Origin: Angelakisella sp.
GTDB lineage: Bacteria; Bacillota; Clostridia; Oscillospirales; Ruminococcaceae
Length of the DNA stretch: 6,315 nucleotides
NCBI GenBank assembly: GCA_022795575.1
Contig: JAAWGY010000141.1
Coordinates: 1 to 6,315, forward strand
Direction: 5' to 3'
In this document: one piece after another, positions 5,690 through 6,315 of the stretch
Layout of the letters: each line of letters begins with the position of its first letter
Numbering within the stretch: position 1 is the first letter of the stretch
The notes under the pieces: model-generated
Database searches by the model: none
What the model was told of the DNA's origin: nothing
The model's input: only the letters and a program-made list of their open reading frames with translations
Made by a program: the position numbers and the translations under genes

Positions 5690-6106
5690 TCAGCGGCCCC
5701 GGTGCTTTGCTTTTCGTTTTTGCTGTTTCAATTCAAACTGACGTTGCTTTTCAGCTTCCTTCTGCTCCTTGCTGACTTTCTTTTTCTGGGTTTTCATCGC
5801 CTCACGCTGCATCTGCAACGCCTGCTGTGACCTTGTCCCGATACCGGAAGCCTGCAATTGCATTTTGGCGTTGCGCTGTCTGCGCTTTGGGGTATCCGCA
5901 GCTTGCCGCACCCGGGTTTCGATAGCCGGGCTGAACTTCAAGGCATAGTAATGTTTGAGGATGAAGTCCCAAACCTCGGAATCCTTCGGCTCTGCTCCAA
6001 ACGTAACCTTGCACACAGTCAGCTGATCGCCTGATATTCGTTCAAAAACACCAACCCAAAACTGCCCCTCAAAAAAGACTGTTAGTTTTCCCCTCTCTGC
6101 GTCCAT
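5690..6106 (-). CDS. yjdF: YjdF family protein (DUF2992)
   Basis: YjdF-like protein of 138 residues, about the usual family length. The N-terminal half carries the family signature KLTVFFEGQFWVGVFER (7-23), then VTFGAEP (34-40) and a Trp/Tyr-rich VWDFILKHYYALKFSP (45-60). From about residue 72 onward it is highly charged, Gln/Lys/Arg-rich and probably helical or coiled (for example KTQKKKVSKEQKEAEKQ), ending in KHRGR. No signal peptide or membrane segment is present. The function is unknown; the family is known mainly because its genes are commonly preceded by the yjdF riboswitch, which binds azaaromatic compounds. A strong ribosome binding site (AGGAGGG) lies 6 nt before the ATG. Base composition is about 50% GC against above 60% in neighbours, and Lys/Gln content is high, which suggests acquisition from another background. 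Family call is strong; any link to toxic aromatic compounds is inference. Confidence 0.88.
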   Translation of the reverse strand: MDAERGKLTVFFEGQFWVGVFERISGDQLTVCKVTFGAEPKDSEVWDFILKHYYALKFSPAIETRVRQAADTPKRRQRNAKMQLQASGIGTRSQQALQMQREAMKTQKKKVSKEQKEAEKQRQFELKQQKRKAKHRGR

Positions 6107-6212
6107 AACATTCCCTCCTAAAATGAGCTATGGACAAAGAATGGACAACCCAGGAGGGGCAGGTTACTTACCTCATCAATATGATGAGACGGCCGGGCTA
6201 CCTACCGGCTCT
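6107..6212 (-). ncRNA. Structured yjdF leader, candidate yjdF (azaaromatic) riboswitch
   Basis: The leader directly before yjdF has a GCCGG/CCGGC hairpin (6205-6209 with 6192-6196), a perfect 7-bp CTCATCA/TGATGAG hairpin with a 3-nt loop (6188-6182 with 6178-6172), a conserved-looking purine-rich GAGGTAAGTAACC stretch, and a weak AACC/GGTT stem (6162-6165 with 6147-6150). Its loop contains CCCTCCT, which is complementary to the ribosome binding site. Known yjdF riboswitches sit in exactly this place and some ligands raise expression. I could not compare with the covariance model, so the class assignment rests on gene context and visible structure. Confidence 0.5.
6113..6158 (-). promoter_or_regulatory. 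Shine-Dalgarno and its complementary anti-Shine-Dalgarno segment
   Basis: The ribosome binding site AGGAGGG (6119-6113) has a perfect 7-nt complement, CCCTCCT (6158-6152), 32 nt upstream in the same leader. Three G-U pairs can extend the helix (CTCCTGGG against TTTAGGAG). Pairing would hide the ribosome binding site; alternative pairing around the anti-site (AACC/GGTT) could release it. This is the layout expected of translational control. Confidence 0.55.
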
Positions 6213-6218
6213 GGCACA

Positions 6219-6227
6219 TTTATAGCA
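6219..6227 (-). promoter_or_regulatory. Possible extended -10 promoter for yjdF
   Basis: The minus strand reads TGC-TATAAA, an extended -10 pattern (TGnTATAAT with one mismatch). No good -35 is found 16-18 bp upstream. Initiation near 6212 would place the whole structured leader in the transcript. The sequence could instead belong to the 5' part of the aptamer, with the true promoter outside the window. Confidence 0.3.
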
Positions 6228-6231
6228 ATCA

Positions 6232-6315
6232 TCAGAATTGGCGGCATACAGCTGGGCGAGGAGCTTTTTCAGCTGCCGAAGCCCCAAAAACGCAGGAAGC
6301 CTTGATGGCTTTCAA
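6232..6315 (-). other. Possible C-terminal end of a gene cut by the window edge
   Basis: One minus-strand frame is open from the window edge for 27 codons and ends in TGA at 6232; it reads LKAIKASCVFGASAAEK... and finishes AVCRQF. A second frame, bounded by a stop at the edge (6312-6314), stays open down to TAG at 6197-6199 with a Leu/Lys-rich, helical-looking sequence. I recognise neither and cannot say which, if any, is translated. The segment is upstream of yjdF and shares its lower GC. Confidence 0.18.

Noticed and set aside
6123..6305. Plus-strand 60-codon open frame opposite the yjdF leader
   Set aside because: No ribosome binding site that fits, no family recognised, and the DNA is better explained by the structured leader on the other strand.
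1..6315. CRISPR array, tRNA, rRNA, transposase, toxin-antitoxin or phage genes
   Set aside because: Looked for on both strands; no regularly spaced repeats, no cloverleaf, and no protein resembling these families was found.

Overview
The window looks like chromosome from a high-GC gut clostridium of the Oscillospiraceae/Ruminococcaceae type (Flavonifractor or Intestinimonas-like). This is inferred from the gene content (YgiQ radical SAM, YitT/DUF2179, a ComEC-like MBL hydrolase paired with DUF3006, a DUF1266 lipoprotein, YjdF), from Gram-positive ribosome binding sites and sigma-A promoters, and from a GC content above 60% in the sampled coding lines. No marker gene fixes the genus. All six supported protein genes lie on the minus strand, so transcription runs from high to low coordinates.

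Reading with transcription: the right edge (about 6232-6315) holds only a possible gene tail. Next is a 5' leader of about 105 nt with hairpins and a segment complementary to the Shine-Dalgarno, then yjdF (5690-6106). The leader is a candidate yjdF-type (azaaromatic-sensing) riboswitch. This part is clearly poorer in GC (about 50% by hand count over 5701-6120) than the rest. A 12-bp hairpin at 5627-5660 follows yjdF. A YitT-family membrane protein (4561-5448) comes next, with its own promoter.

A 313-bp gap (4248-4560) contains terminator-like and other inverted repeats, a strong sigma-A promoter (perfect -10, 17-bp spacer) and a large leader hairpin. It drives a probable four-gene operon: ygiQ (2331-4247, TTG start), a membrane-anchored MBL hydrolase (1342-2334, ATGA overlap with ygiQ), a DUF3006 protein (1114-1326) and a DUF1266 lipoprotein (278-1057). 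A hairpin at the DUF3006 stop may lower expression of the lipoprotein gene. Downstream (1-277) there is no credible gene, only GC-rich inverted repeats, including four hairpins in a row.

The operon combines a cytoplasmic radical SAM enzyme with two proteins predicted to act outside the membrane. The MBL-DUF3006 adjacency is a recurrent clostridial pairing of unknown purpose. No CRISPR array, tRNA, rRNA, transposase or defence system was seen. The most interesting element is the yjdF leader; the rest is mostly ordinary chromosome with unusually many intergenic inverted repeats.
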